A DNA stretch of 64,000 nucleotides from Sphingobium naphthae (GCF_020782235.1 NZ_JAJGNO010000001.1:186001-250000); one strand, 5' to 3'. Shown: positions 11,387-22,830, counted from the first letter of the stretch. Numbers and translations: made by a program. The notes: a model not told the origin generated them from the letters alone.

Positions 11387-11788
11387 ATGATCATCGGCCT
11401 CGGCTCGGACCTCTGCAATATCGAGCGGATACAGAATTCGCTCGACCGGTTCGGGGATCGCTTCGTCCAGCGAGTCTTCACTCCGGTGGAGCAGGCCAAG
11501 GCCGACCGCCGCCCCTTCACCCGCGCGGGCACGCTCGCCAAGCGCTTCGCCGCCAAGGAAGCCTTTTCCAAGGCGGTCGGCACCGGGTTCAAGGCGGGCG
11601 TGTTAATGAAGGATATCGGCGTCGTCAATGCGCCGTCGGGCGCGCCGACGCTCAGCCTGACCGGCGGCGCGCTGACGCGGCTGGAATCGCTGGTGCCGCT
11701 GGGCTATAGGCCCGTCATTCATCTGACGCTCACGGACGACCATCCATGGGCGCAGGCCTTCGTCATCATCGAGGCGCTGCCTTTGTGA
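11387..11788 (+). CDS. acpS: Holo-[acyl-carrier-protein] synthase
   Basis: Transfers 4'-phosphopantetheine from CoA to apo-ACP. It has 133 residues, normal length. Motifs [18 protein letters not shown] at the start (Asp for Mg2+) and [15 protein letters not shown] (about residues 53-67, Glu ligand) are diagnostic. The ATG at 11387 sits four bases after GGGGAGG, the right end of the upstream repeat. The stop TGA at 11786 overlaps a possible ATG of lepB. Confidence 0.95.
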   Translation: MIIGLGSDLCNIERIQNSLDRFGDRFVQRVFTPVEQAKADRRPFTRAGTLAKRFAAKEAFSKAVGTGFKAGVLMKDIGVVNAPSGAPTLSLTGGALTRLESLVPLGYRPVIHLTLTDDHPWAQAFVIIEALPL

Positions 11789-11823
11789 TGGTCCACCATG
11801 ATGATCCCCAAGAGACCTCGCCC

Positions 11824-12696
11824 ATGCCGGCCATCGACACGCCTCAGGACAGCGCCGCGCCGGCCCCGGAGCAGGAGAAGGACGGCGTCAACTGGTGGCA
11901 TGAGCTGCGCAGCATCGCGCTGCTGATCCTGGCGGTGCTGGCGTTCCACAGCTTCGTCGCCAAGCCCTTCTACATCCCGTCCGAATCGATGATGCCGGTG
12001 CTGCTGACCGGCGACCGGCTGGTGGTGAGCAAATTCCCCTATGGCTGGTCCTATGTCTCGCCCAGCTTCCACCCCCTGCCCTTCCTGAAGGGGCGCATCC
12101 TGGGTCGCCTGCCCCAGCGCGGCGACATCGTCATCGTCAGCCCGCACAATCGGCGCGAGGATTATATCAAGCGCGTGATCGGCCTGCCTGGCGACATTGT
12201 CGAGGTGCGCGGCGGCCAGGTGGTGCTGAACGGCGTGGCGGTCAGGCAGAAGGCGATGAAGCCGCTGCGCATTCCGGTCGACGGCAATGCCCCCTGCGAC
12301 CCCGGCCAGTTCCCCGGCGCGCGCGTGCAGGGCAAGGATGGGCGCGACTATTGCGAACTGCCGGTGCGGCAGGAAATCCTGCCCAACGGCAAGACCTACG
12401 TCACCATCGACATGGGGCCGAGCGCGCTCGACTGGTATGGTCCGGTGCGCGTGCCGGCCGATCATGTCTTCCTGATGGGCGACAATCGGGACAATAGCGC
12501 CGACAGCCGCGCGCCGCTGGCGGAGAACGGCCTGGGCGGCCCGGTGCCGTGGGAAGCGATCGGCGGGCGCGCGGAGTTCATCACCTTCAGCCTGGATGGC
12601 GACGCCGGCTGGAACCCAGCGACCTGGCTGCACGCCTTCCGCAGCGGGCGGGCGGGGAACAGCCTGCGTCCACGGAGCGTTGCTGCCGCGGACTGA
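11824..12696 (+). CDS. lepB: Signal peptidase I
   Basis: Membrane serine protease that removes signal peptides from exported proteins. From this start it has 290 residues. One N-terminal membrane helix (IALLILAVLAFHSF) is followed by catalytic Ser55 in IPSESMMPVL and Lys117 in REDYIKRVIGLPGD; the C-terminal box GDNRDNSADSR is present. An ATG at 11788, fused to the acpS stop, would add 12 residues ([12 protein letters not shown]); 11824 is preferred because AGAGA lies upstream, but the choice is open. Confidence 0.93.
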   Translation: MPAIDTPQDSAAPAPEQEKDGVNWWHELRSIALLILAVLAFHSFVAKPFYIPSESMMPVLLTGDRLVVSKFPYGWSYVSPSFHPLPFLKGRILGRLPQRGDIVIVSPHNRREDYIKRVIGLPGDIVEVRGGQVVLNGVAVRQKAMKPLRIPVDGNAPCDPGQFPGARVQGKDGRDYCELPVRQEILPNGKTYVTIDMGPSALDWYGPVRVPADHVFLMGDNRDNSADSRAPLAENGLGGPVPWEAIGGRAEFITFSLDGDAGWNPATWLHAFRSGRAGNSLRPRSVAAAD

Positions 12697-12717
12697 AGAA
12701 GGAAGGGGCACGGGCTT

Positions 12718-13800
12718 TTGAGCGAGACGCAGCAGCATGTCGAGGAACCCGGCCCCAGCGAAGTCCGCAGCCCCCTCATCCAGCAGGAACTGAAGCGCGC
12801 TGGCGTCTGGCTGGCGCTGGCCGTCGCCATCGCTTTGGTGGTGGTGCTGGCGCAGCCGCTCATGCTGATCATCGGCGCGCTGGTGCTGGCGACGATGATG
12901 GATGGCGGTACGCGCCTGCTGGGCCGGGTGCTGCCGATCAGCCGCGGCTGGCGATTGACGATCGTGCTGCTGAGCGCCGTCGCGTTCCTGGCCTGGACCT
13001 TCTACCTGACCGGTTCCAGCCTTGCGGCGCAGGCGCAGGCGATGCGCACCATCGTCGAGGCGCAGGTAATGCGCGTGGGCGGCTGGGCGCAGCAACTGGG
13101 CATCAGCGCGACGCCCGACGACCTCAAAGACCTGGCGCAGCAGGCGATGAGTTCGATGGGGCGAGTCACCGCCGCCGTCGGAACCGCGGTCGGCGCGATC
13201 ACCAGCGCGGTCATGATGCTGGTTCTGGGAATCTTCATCGCGACCGAGCCGCAACTATATGAACGCGGCGTCGCCTGGATGCTGCCGATGGAAAAGCGCA
13301 GCCATTTCTATCAGGTCGCGCAGAAGATGGGCTGGACGCTGCGCCGGCTGATGTTCGGGCGCATCATCGGCATGTCGGTGGAAGGCGTGGGCACCTGGCT
13401 GCTGCTCTGGGTCGGCGGCGTGCCGATGGCGGGGCTGCTGGGCATACTCACGGGCCTGCTCGCCTTCCTGCCCAATATCGGCGCGATCGTGTCGGGCGTG
13501 CTGATCATCCTGGTGGGCTTTTCCGGCGGCACCGACACCGGCCTTTATGCCGTGGGCGTCTATCTGGCGGTGCAGATTATCGACGGCTATCTGATCGTGC
13601 CGATGGTCGCCAAGCGCGCAGTCGACCTGGCCCCCGCGCTGGTCCTGGCGGCGCAGATCCTGTTCGGCGCCCTGTTCGGCATCATCGGCCTGTTCCTGGC
13701 CGATCCCATCGTGGCGATGATCAAAGTCTATCTGGAAGAACGGTCCAAGGCGCTCAAGGCCAGGAATGACGCGCGGCTGATGCGCCCCGCCGACAGCTGA
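12718..13800 (+). CDS. AI-2E family transporter (PerM/YdiK type)
   Basis: Polytopic inner-membrane protein of 360 residues with about eight hydrophobic helices in the family pattern: two N-terminal pairs, a soluble middle region (about residues 95-150), and a C-terminal block with GILTGLLAFLPNIGAIVSGV and the signature FGIIGLFLADPIVAMIKVYLEE. Substrate is unknown; members have been linked to autoinducer export or Na+/H+ exchange. The start is TTG at 12718, supported by AAGAAGGAAGGGG 10 bases upstream. It follows lepB by 21 bases. Confidence 0.85.
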   Translation: MSETQQHVEEPGPSEVRSPLIQQELKRAGVWLALAVAIALVVVLAQPLMLIIGALVLATMMDGGTRLLGRVLPISRGWRLTIVLLSAVAFLAWTFYLTGSSLAAQAQAMRTIVEAQVMRVGGWAQQLGISATPDDLKDLAQQAMSSMGRVTAAVGTAVGAITSAVMMLVLGIFIATEPQLYERGVAWMLPMEKRSHFYQVAQKMGWTLRRLMFGRIIGMSVEGVGTWLLLWVGGVPMAGLLGILTGLLAFLPNIGAIVSGVLIILVGFSGGTDTGLYAVGVYLAVQIIDGYLIVPMVAKRAVDLAPALVLAAQILFGALFGIIGLFLADPIVAMIKVYLEERSKALKARNDARLMRPADS

Positions 13801-13845
13801 GCCGCCCGCCCCGCCTCACCGGTGGAACATCCGGGCTTTCCGTGG

Positions 13846-13869
13846 CTTGCATTAGGGATAAGATGCAAG
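13846..13869. promoter_or_regulatory. Inverted repeat before the 109-residue gene
   Basis: CTTGCAT at 13846-13852 is repeated as ATGCAAG at 13863-13869 with a 10-base AT-rich spacer. The centres lie about 37 bases before the ATG at 13894. The size and spacing suit a dimeric repressor or a promoter overlap, but no binding protein can be named. Confidence 0.45.
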
Positions 13870-13893
13870 ACCCGGAAAAAAGGAGAGCGGATC

Positions 13894-14223
13894 ATGACCA
13901 TGGGCCTGGACAAGCAGAAGAAACTGCATTTCGACCTGACCAATGTCGGCTTGCGCGCGCAGGCGACGGCGGCCGGACTGCTGCAGCTGTGCCTGGAATT
14001 GCGCAGCGCCGGCGTGCTGGACGAAGCCGCTGTCGATCGGATCAAAGACGCGATCGCCTGCGACATCGAAGTCTCCGCCCCTCGATCGGTAGCCTGCCCC
14101 GAATATCGCCGCGACGTGCGGGACCGCCTCGATAATCTGTTTTCGGGGCAAGCCAAGGTTGGCGACGCCAACCAATTGGCTTTCGGCGCAACGCCCGAAA
14201 CCGCCTGCCCCGACGCGCGATAG
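13894..14223 (+). CDS. Conserved hypothetical protein, 109 residues
   Basis: A soluble protein of 109 residues that begins MTMGLDKQKKLHF. The start at 13894 is chosen for AGGAGAG seven bases upstream; a longer frame begins at 13822 but has no such site. The N-terminal half looks helical (LRAQATAAGLLQLCLELRSAG and VDRIKDAIACDIE), and three cysteines are present. No enzymatic motif or membrane segment is seen. A CTTGCAT inverted repeat precedes it. Family not recognised. Confidence 0.7.
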   Translation: MTMGLDKQKKLHFDLTNVGLRAQATAAGLLQLCLELRSAGVLDEAAVDRIKDAIACDIEVSAPRSVACPEYRRDVRDRLDNLFSGQAKVGDANQLAFGATPETACPDAR

Positions 14224-14232
14224 GCAAAAGAA

Positions 14233-14255
14233 AAGGGGCCGACTGGCGGCCCCTT
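14233..14255 (-). terminator. Rho-independent terminator for the FKBP gene
   Basis: Perfect 9-base stem AAGGGGCCG / CGGCCCCTT with loop ACTGG (plus strand). Read on the minus strand it is followed by TTTTCTTTT, so it should end transcription of the FKBP gene, whose stop lies 25 bases before. The same hairpin lies 10 bases after the plus-strand gene that ends at 14223, so it may serve both directions. Confidence 0.8.
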
Positions 14256-14279
14256 CCCTGCGCATCTGGCTGAAGGGCC

Positions 14280-14840
14280 TTACTGGCCCGGCTGCGGCAT
14301 CGCGCCCTGCTGCTGCATCATCTGCTGCTGCAGCTGCATCAGTTCCGCCTTCGACTTGAAGTCATGCAAGGTGACGTCGAACACCAGCACCGAACCGCCC
14401 GGGATCGGGCCGTTATCCTCGGCGCCATAGCCCAGCTCCGACGGGATCCAGAGCTTGTACTTGCCACCCTTCTTCATCTTCTGCAGGCCTTCGGAAAAAC
14501 CCGGGACCACGCCGTCGATCGGCATCGGCGCCTGCGGATTCTCGTCGAACACGGTGCCGTCGAGCAGCGCGCCCTTGTAGCCGACCAGCGCGACATCGCT
14601 GCTCGTCGGGCTGGGGCCCGTGCCTTCTTCCAGCACCTTGTACTGCAGGCCCGATTCGGTCGTGATCACGCCCGCCTCATGCGCGTTGTGCGCCAGGAAG
14701 GCGGCCGGCGACGGCGCCACGCCCTGCTGCCCCGCCCAGGCGAGCCCGCCCGCCGCCAGCGCGACGATGGCGACGCCGATCCAGAGCCGCGTCAGCGACC
14801 CCTTGGCGATAGGACGAAGGGGGACAGCCGTCGTGGACAT
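14280..14840 (-). CDS. Membrane-anchored FKBP-type peptidyl-prolyl isomerase
   Basis: Prolyl cis-trans isomerase of 186 residues. An N-terminal membrane helix (LWIGVAIVALAAGGLAWAG, about residues 19-37) should tether it to the inner membrane with the FKBP domain in the periplasm. The domain shows VTTESGLQ-like entry (ITTESGLQYKVLEEG), ALVGYKGALLDGTVFDE, the core VVPGFSEGLQKMKKGGKYKLWIP split over the catalytic pocket, and YGAEDNGPIPGGSVLVFDV. The tail is Gln/Met-rich (LQQQMMQQQ). It follows rpsU on the same strand after 81 bases. Confidence 0.9.
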   Translation of the reverse strand: MSTTAVPLRPIAKGSLTRLWIGVAIVALAAGGLAWAGQQGVAPSPAAFLAHNAHEAGVITTESGLQYKVLEEGTGPSPTSSDVALVGYKGALLDGTVFDENPQAPMPIDGVVPGFSEGLQKMKKGGKYKLWIPSELGYGAEDNGPIPGGSVLVFDVTLHDFKSKAELMQLQQQMMQQQGAMPQPGQ

Positions 14841-14886
14841 GGGCGTATGCTCGCTAAATCAGGGCAGGAAAAGTCGTCAGCGAACG

Positions 14887-14905
14887 GGGCGGCGGCGGGC
14901 CGCCC
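14887..14905 (-). terminator. Possible attenuating hairpin after rpsU
   Basis: Seven-base stem GGGCGGC / GCCGCCC with loop GGCGG lies 16 bases beyond the rpsU stop on the minus strand. A short TTTT (from 14873 down) follows 13 bases later, too far for a classical terminator. It may partly separate rpsU from the FKBP gene. Confidence 0.35.
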
Positions 14906-14921
14906 GCGTCAGCACAGCGTC

Positions 14922-15128
14922 TTAACGGACGCCGTCGCGCTCGGCGCGCTTGCGCTCCATCTTGCGCGCGCGGCGAACCGCGGCGGCCTTTTCGCGGGCG
15001 CGCTTTTCCGACGGCTTTTCGTAATGACGGCGCAGCTTCATCTCGCGATACACGCCCTCACGCTGCAGCTTCTTCTTGAGCGCGCGAAGAGCCTGGTCGA
15101 CATTATTGTCGCGAACGATGATTTGCAT
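14922..15128 (-). CDS. rpsU: 30S ribosomal protein S21
   Basis: Small basic protein of 68 residues in the small ribosomal subunit. The opening [20 protein letters not shown] and the [18 protein letters not shown] stretch are diagnostic. The start is at 15128; an upstream ATG at 15146 would add six residues that the family does not have. Promoters for rpsU and the divergent aldolase must lie in the 225 bases before it. Confidence 0.96.
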   Translation of the reverse strand: MQIIVRDNNVDQALRALKKKLQREGVYREMKLRRHYEKPSEKRAREKAAAVRRARKMERKRAERDGVR

Positions 15129-15353
15129 AAGTCCGTCAATCTCCAATCAAAAACGGGCGGATCGCCGGGACGTTTCTGTCCTTCCCGACGGCTCGACCGA
15201 ATAGCAAAGCCAGTGAGTCGTCGCAGGTCGCCCTGCGCCATGTGGGCGGCGCCCTACCAGCAGAGTCGCGCGGATTCAAGCCAAAAGGCCCTGATCTCGA
15301 CATTTGCCGCGCGCGGGCGGATAGTGGCGGCATAATAGACAGGAGGATCGCCG

Positions 15354-16115
15354 ATGGCCAGCGCCGTTCACCAGCATGCCGACATGAGCCCGCAGGAATG
15401 GGAGGCGCGCCAGCAGCTCGCCGCCTGCTACCGCATCTTCGACCATATGGGATGGTCGGAGCTGATCTACAACCATATCACGCTGCGAGTGCCGGGGGAG
15501 GAAAGCGCCTTCCTCATCAACCCGTTCGGCCTCTCCTACCGCGAAGTCACCGCGTCAAACCTGGTCAAGATCGATATTGACGGCCAGGTGCTGGACGACA
15601 GCCCCTATCCGGTCAATCGCGCCGGCTTCACTCAGCATAGCGTCTTTCACCGCCATCTGCCCGACGCCCATTGCATCATCCACACCCATACCACCGCGGG
15701 CATGGCGGTCAGCGCCTGCGCCGAAGGATTGCGGCCGATCAGCTTCTACGCCGCCGCCTTCGCCGGGCAGATCGCCTATCATGATTTCGAAGGCGTGACG
15801 ATCCGTCCGGAAGAGGGCGAAAGGCTGATCGCCAATCTGGGGACCAAGCGCGTCATGATGCTGCGCAACCATGGCACGCTGGTGATGGCCTCAACCCTGC
15901 CCGAGGCGTTTCTGCGCCACTGGTCGCTGCAGCGCGCGTGCGAGATCCAGGTGGCGGCGGGCGCGGCGGGAACGCCGGTCCACATCCCGCCCGAGGTGAT
16001 CGCCGTGCATCAGCGCGACCTGGCGGGCGTGCAATTGCCGGTGGGGCCAGGCGTGCCCGATTTCCAGGCGATGGTGCGCGTGATCGACCGGATCGATCCG
16101 AGCTGGCAGCGCTAG
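15354..16115 (+). CDS. Class II aldolase/adducin domain protein
   Basis: Zn-dependent aldolase fold of 253 residues, close to the fuculose-1-phosphate aldolase/adducin superfamily. Metal-binding His residues are in CIIHTHTTAG (about residues 106-115) and in MLRNHGTLV (about 170-178); GWSELIYNHITLRVPG and LINPFGLSYREV are also typical. Members without a known sugar partner are common in sphingomonads, so the substrate is open. GGAGG upstream (AGGAGGATCGCCG) supports the ATG at 15354. It converges on the oxoprolinase gene 15 bases away. Confidence 0.85.
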   Translation: MASAVHQHADMSPQEWEARQQLAACYRIFDHMGWSELIYNHITLRVPGEESAFLINPFGLSYREVTASNLVKIDIDGQVLDDSPYPVNRAGFTQHSVFHRHLPDAHCIIHTHTTAGMAVSACAEGLRPISFYAAAFAGQIAYHDFEGVTIRPEEGERLIANLGTKRVMMLRNHGTLVMASTLPEAFLRHWSLQRACEIQVAAGAAGTPVHIPPEVIAVHQRDLAGVQLPVGPGVPDFQAMVRVIDRIDPSWQR

Positions 16116-16130
16116 GCGGGCGGGGCGGCG

Positions 16131-19709
<3,579 letters not shown>

Positions 19710-19751
19710 GGGCGACCTGATGGCGGGGCGGACCGGGGATGGCAAGAGAGA

Positions 19752-19767
19752 GGGCCCCTTCGGGCCC
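19752..19767 (-). terminator. Terminator after the outer-membrane protein gene
   Basis: Minus-strand hairpin GGGCCC-GAAG-GGGCCC followed by TCTCTCTT. It lies about 130 bases after the stop of the barrel protein and just before the oxoprolinase start, so it should keep the two genes apart. Confidence 0.65.
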
Positions 19768-19779
19768 AAGGTAGGGGAA

Positions 19780-19815
19780 TGCGGAACGGCTGCAGTCCTT
19801 GGATGCCGTTCCGCA
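19780..19815. repeat. Inverted repeat in the barrel/oxoprolinase gap
   Basis: An 11-base perfect stem TGCGGAACGGC / GCCGTTCCGCA with a 14-base loop. With the neighbouring GGGCCC hairpin and a GGAACG..CGTTCC pair near 19861-19885, this gap carries three stem-loops in about 130 bases. Role unknown; extra termination or 3' end stability is plausible. Confidence 0.6.
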
Positions 19816-19895
19816 CCCCAACTCTCATCCCGGGCGGGCGAGAGGTGACCGGTGCAGGACGGAACGAGCGGCCTGGGCCCGTTCCGCCCCTTGCA

Positions 19896-20462
19896 TCAGA
19901 ATTTCGCGACGACGCCGGCCATCGGACGGATCGAGCGGAAATTGCCCAGCGTGTCGGCCTGAACGCGCAGGCGAATATTGCTGCTCTGGGCCGAACCGCC
20001 CATGTCGGCGGGCGAGAGTTCGACGCCCGCGCCATAGGTGGTGCCGTGGAAATCCGGGCTGTCCGGGCCGAGCGCGTCGAAATTGACCCACTTATAGCCG
20101 ACCTTGCCGAAGATCAGGCTGTCCTTGCCCGCCTTGATCCCGGCGCGGCCCGCGACGCCATATTCCCAGTCGATGTCGCCCGACACGCCCTTGGACGCGG
20201 TGCCTTCCACGCCGACGACGACGGGACCGGCGACATTATAGTTCACGCCGGCGACGCCTTCGACCATGCGGCCCTTATAGCCTGCGGGCGGAATGCCTTC
20301 CTCGCCGGTTTCGCTGTCGAAATTATGCACGCCGCCCATGACGCCGACATAGGGTTCGAGGCGACGGGTGGCGCCGGCGTCGTCCGCCGCGCCGCTCTGG
20401 GCCATCGCGGCGGCGGGAATCAGGGACGCGGCAGCGGCTGCCGAAAAAAGCAGTGTCTTCAT
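19896..20462 (-). CDS. Outer-membrane beta-barrel (Omp25/opacity-like) protein
   Basis: Precursor of 188 residues with a cleavable signal (LLFSAAAAASLIPAAAMAQ). The mature part opens EPYVGVMGGVHNF and has alternating hydrophobic strands (VGVEGTASKGVSGDIDWEYG, AGRAGIKAGK, GKVGYKWVNF), ending in phenylalanine (GVVAKF), as expected for a small barrel inserted in the outer membrane. The start at 20462 places the signal at the N-terminus; the frame reads through upstream without one. Function beyond structure is unknown. It is divergent from the Gly/Tyr-rich lipoprotein. Confidence 0.8.
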   Translation of the reverse strand: MKTLLFSAAAAASLIPAAAMAQSGAADDAGATRRLEPYVGVMGGVHNFDSETGEEGIPPAGYKGRMVEGVAGVNYNVAGPVVVGVEGTASKGVSGDIDWEYGVAGRAGIKAGKDSLIFGKVGYKWVNFDALGPDSPDFHGTTYGAGVELSPADMGGSAQSSNIRLRVQADTLGNFRSIRPMAGVVAKF

Positions 20463-20778
20463 GGGGTGGACCCTTTGATCTGTTGTGGATGTTTGCGGCG
20501 GTGTGGACCCGCCGGGCCGGCTGTCTGGCGCTGCAAGCGACCGGAGCGGCAGGAGGAAAAATGACCAAGGCATCAGGAAGGTTTCCTGAACGATCGTCGA
20601 AATCCCGACGAATGACGGATATGTGACGGAGAAAACACGGTTTCTGTCAGCCAGATGAACAAAGCGGCCGCTTTCTGAACGGCGAATAAATGCTTGCGCA
20701 GACGGCCGTTCGCCATTCACAACCAATTCAAACTCAGGACGTTATCCCTGCATCAGAAAGACGATAAGGAGACAGGCG
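20463..20778. promoter_or_regulatory. Divergent intergenic region, 316 bases
   Basis: No gene is seen. The right half is AT-richer (CATTCACAACCAATTCAAAC near 20715) and ends with AAGGAG, eight to nine bases before the ATG at 20779. Promoters for both flanking envelope genes must lie here, but no confident -35/-10 pair can be named. Confidence 0.5.
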
Positions 20779-21486
20779 ATGACAGGAACCGCGAAAAGGT
20801 TTCTCGCCGCTATGGGCCTTGCCGGCGCACTGGCCCTGGGCGGTTGCGCCTATGACGATGGTTACGGCTATGGCGGGGTGAGTGTCGGCACAGGCTATTA
20901 TGGCGGGGGATATTATGACCCCTATTACAGCCCCGGCTATTATGGCGGCGGCTATGGCTGGTATAACGACTATTATTATCCGGGCACCGGCTATTATGTC
21001 TATGACCGTGGCGGCCGGCGCCATCGCTGGAGCGACAGCCAGCGGCGCTATTGGGAAGCGCGGCGCAACGACCGGCGCGACGATCGCTGGCGCGACCGGG
21101 ATCGCGACGGGCGACCCGGATGGCGTGGCAATGACGGTCGGCCGGATCGCGATGGTCGACCGGGCAACTGGCAGCGGCCCGATCGCGACGGACGACCGGA
21201 TCGCGATGGGCAGCCGGGCAACTGGCAGCGCCCGGACCGGGATGGAAGGCCGGGCAATTATGTCCGTCCGCGCCCCGGCAGCGACAATGATCGCGGCCGG
21301 TGGAATGGCGGGCGCGGACGCGGCGGCAATGACGCCGTTCGTCCCACGCAACGCCCGCGTCCGCAAGCGAGCCAGCCACGGCCGCAGCCCAGCGTGAGCG
21401 CCCGTCCTTCGCCGGGATCGCGGGCATCGCGGCCAGTGCGATCCGGCGGTGGCCGGGACCCGGCAGCACGGGTGCGTCCGGACTGA
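20779..21486 (+). CDS. Gly/Tyr-rich lipoprotein with Arg/Asp/Pro repeats
   Basis: Predicted lipoprotein of 235 residues. Signal and lipobox are clear (LAGALALGGC, Cys23). Residues about 25-75 are almost all Gly, Tyr, Asp and Pro (GYYGGGYYDPYYSPGYYGGG). Next is a short conserved-looking block RRHRWSDSQRRYWEARRNDR, then two to three copies of a unit like RPDRDGRPGNWQ, and a Pro/Arg/Ser tail. The whole protein looks disordered and very basic. Related sphingomonad proteins are annotated only as hypothetical. AAGGAG precedes the start. Confidence 0.75.
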   Translation: MTGTAKRFLAAMGLAGALALGGCAYDDGYGYGGVSVGTGYYGGGYYDPYYSPGYYGGGYGWYNDYYYPGTGYYVYDRGGRRHRWSDSQRRYWEARRNDRRDDRWRDRDRDGRPGWRGNDGRPDRDGRPGNWQRPDRDGRPDRDGQPGNWQRPDRDGRPGNYVRPRPGSDNDRGRWNGGRGRGGNDAVRPTQRPRPQASQPRPQPSVSARPSPGSRASRPVRSGGGRDPAARVRPD

Positions 21487-22172
21487 TGCGGGCTGCGATC
21501 ATGACCAGCGCGCTTCTGCCCCTCCTGCTTGTCGCGGCATGCGACGGGCGGGAGGAAAGCGCGATCGACAATCTGGCCAATGGCGCGAACGCGGCGCAGG
21601 TCGAAAATAATGTGCGGGCCGAAGCGATGGCGCTGATGGAGCCCCTGAACCCGCCCGCGCCGGGAACGCCGGGCGGCCTGCCCGTCGATCCCGCGCCCGT
21701 CGCGGAAGGATCGATCGATCCCGACAGCGCCCAGGGCGCGGCTCAGGTGGTGCAGGGCTATTATGGGCTGCTGGAGGAAAAGCGGTTCGAGGATGCGCAG
21801 GAGCTGTGGAACCCGGCGACCGCGATCGGCGCGCAGGATGACGCCCATTTCGCCGCGCGCTTCCGCGGCTTCAGCGAAATCCATGCCAATATCGGCGCGC
21901 CGTCCGAGCCCGAGGGCGCGGCAGGCTCGCTATATGTGACGGTGCCGGTGCAGGTCTATGGCCGCATCGCCGCCAATGGCAAACCCTGGTACGCGCTGCG
22001 CCAGGTGACGCTGCGGCGAGTCAATGACGTGCCGGGATCGACCGAGGAACAGCGCCGCTGGCACATCCAGTCGATCGGCGCCTATGTGCCCGAAGAGGCG
22101 GAGATCGCGGCCAACGCGATGGAGCCGATTTCGATGACCGACGGCATGGCGCGCAAGGCCGAGGCGCAATAG
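21486..22172 (+). CDS. Envelope lipoprotein, unknown domain
   Basis: A 228-residue predicted lipoprotein with lipobox LLLVAAC (Cys19 from the ATG at 21486). The mature part has an acidic, Ala/Pro-rich linker and a C-terminal domain of about 120 residues starting near QVVQGYYGLLEEKRFEDAQE, which resembles the secondary-structure pattern of NTF2-like domains; this is only inferred. The ATG shares its first base with the stop of the preceding lipoprotein gene (TGATG), so the two are probably translated together. A later ATG at 21501 is possible. Confidence 0.75.
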   Translation: MRAAIMTSALLPLLLVAACDGREESAIDNLANGANAAQVENNVRAEAMALMEPLNPPAPGTPGGLPVDPAPVAEGSIDPDSAQGAAQVVQGYYGLLEEKRFEDAQELWNPATAIGAQDDAHFAARFRGFSEIHANIGAPSEPEGAAGSLYVTVPVQVYGRIAANGKPWYALRQVTLRRVNDVPGSTEEQRRWHIQSIGAYVPEEAEIAANAMEPISMTDGMARKAEAQ

Positions 22173-22181
22173 GGCCGCGCC

Positions 22182-22221
22182 GCGCGGGGCGGGGCGAGCC
22201 ATGGCCGCCCCCGCCCCGCGC
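22182..22221. terminator. Strong hairpin between convergent genes
   Basis: Perfect 13-base GC stem (GCGCGGGGCGGGG at 22182-22194, complement at 22209-22221) with a 14-base loop. It sits between the lipoprotein stop at 22172 and the cyclophilin stop at 22229. No T-run follows on either strand, so it may block 3' decay or pause polymerase in both directions. Confidence 0.55.
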
Positions 22222-22228
22222 CGCCGGA

Positions 22229-22684
22229 TCAGGCGACGGTCGCCTTGACGATCTTGCCGGGGGTGCGCGGCGGCTCGCCCTTGGGCAGGGCGTCGACATG
22301 CTCCATGCCCGACGTCACTTCGCCCCAGACGGTATATTGGCCGTCGAGGAAGGTGGCATCGTCGAAACAGATGAAGAACTGGCTGTTGGCGCTGTTCGGA
22401 TTGGACGCGCGCGCCATCGAGCAGACGCCGCGGACATGCGGTTCGCGGCTGAATTCGGCCTTGAGGTCGGGCTTGTCGGGATGACCGCCCATGCCGGTGC
22501 CGGTCGGGTCGCCGCCCTGCGCCATGAAGCCGGGGATGACGCGGTGGAAGACCACGCCGTCGTAAAAGCCTTCCTTGGCATTTTCGACGATGCGCGCGAC
22601 ATGGCCGGGCGCGAGGTCGGGGCGCAGCTTGATCACGACGTCGCCGCCGCTGTCGAGGGTGAGGGTAAGCGTTTCGTCGGCCAT
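22229..22684 (-). CDS. Cyclophilin-type peptidyl-prolyl isomerase
   Basis: Cytosolic cyclophilin of 151 residues (no signal peptide). Family motifs are DGVVFHRVIPGFMAQGGDPTG (spread over residues 38-58), the catalytic Arg in FHRV, ARASNPNSANSQFFICF (about 90-106), and the C-terminal WGEVTSGMEHVD. Length and domain fill the whole protein. It stands alone, facing the lipoprotein pair. Confidence 0.94.
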   Translation of the reverse strand: MADETLTLTLDSGGDVVIKLRPDLAPGHVARIVENAKEGFYDGVVFHRVIPGFMAQGGDPTGTGMGGHPDKPDLKAEFSREPHVRGVCSMARASNPNSANSQFFICFDDATFLDGQYTVWGEVTSGMEHVDALPKGEPPRTPGKIVKATVA

Positions 22685-22830
22685 GAAAAATCCTCTCTTG
22701 CCGGGGACGTGGGTATGGAGCCCATATAAAGGCTAATGAAGGGGATGGAAGCGCTGTCTCCTTATTGCATTTCCGATGGGCTTGGGCGAAAGCGACGATA
22801 TGTTACAGGAACCGGACAGTAGGGGGCGCC

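Noticed and set aside
22685..22830. Magnesium riboswitch before mgtE
   Set aside because: No M-box or ykoK-like helices could be traced in the short leader.
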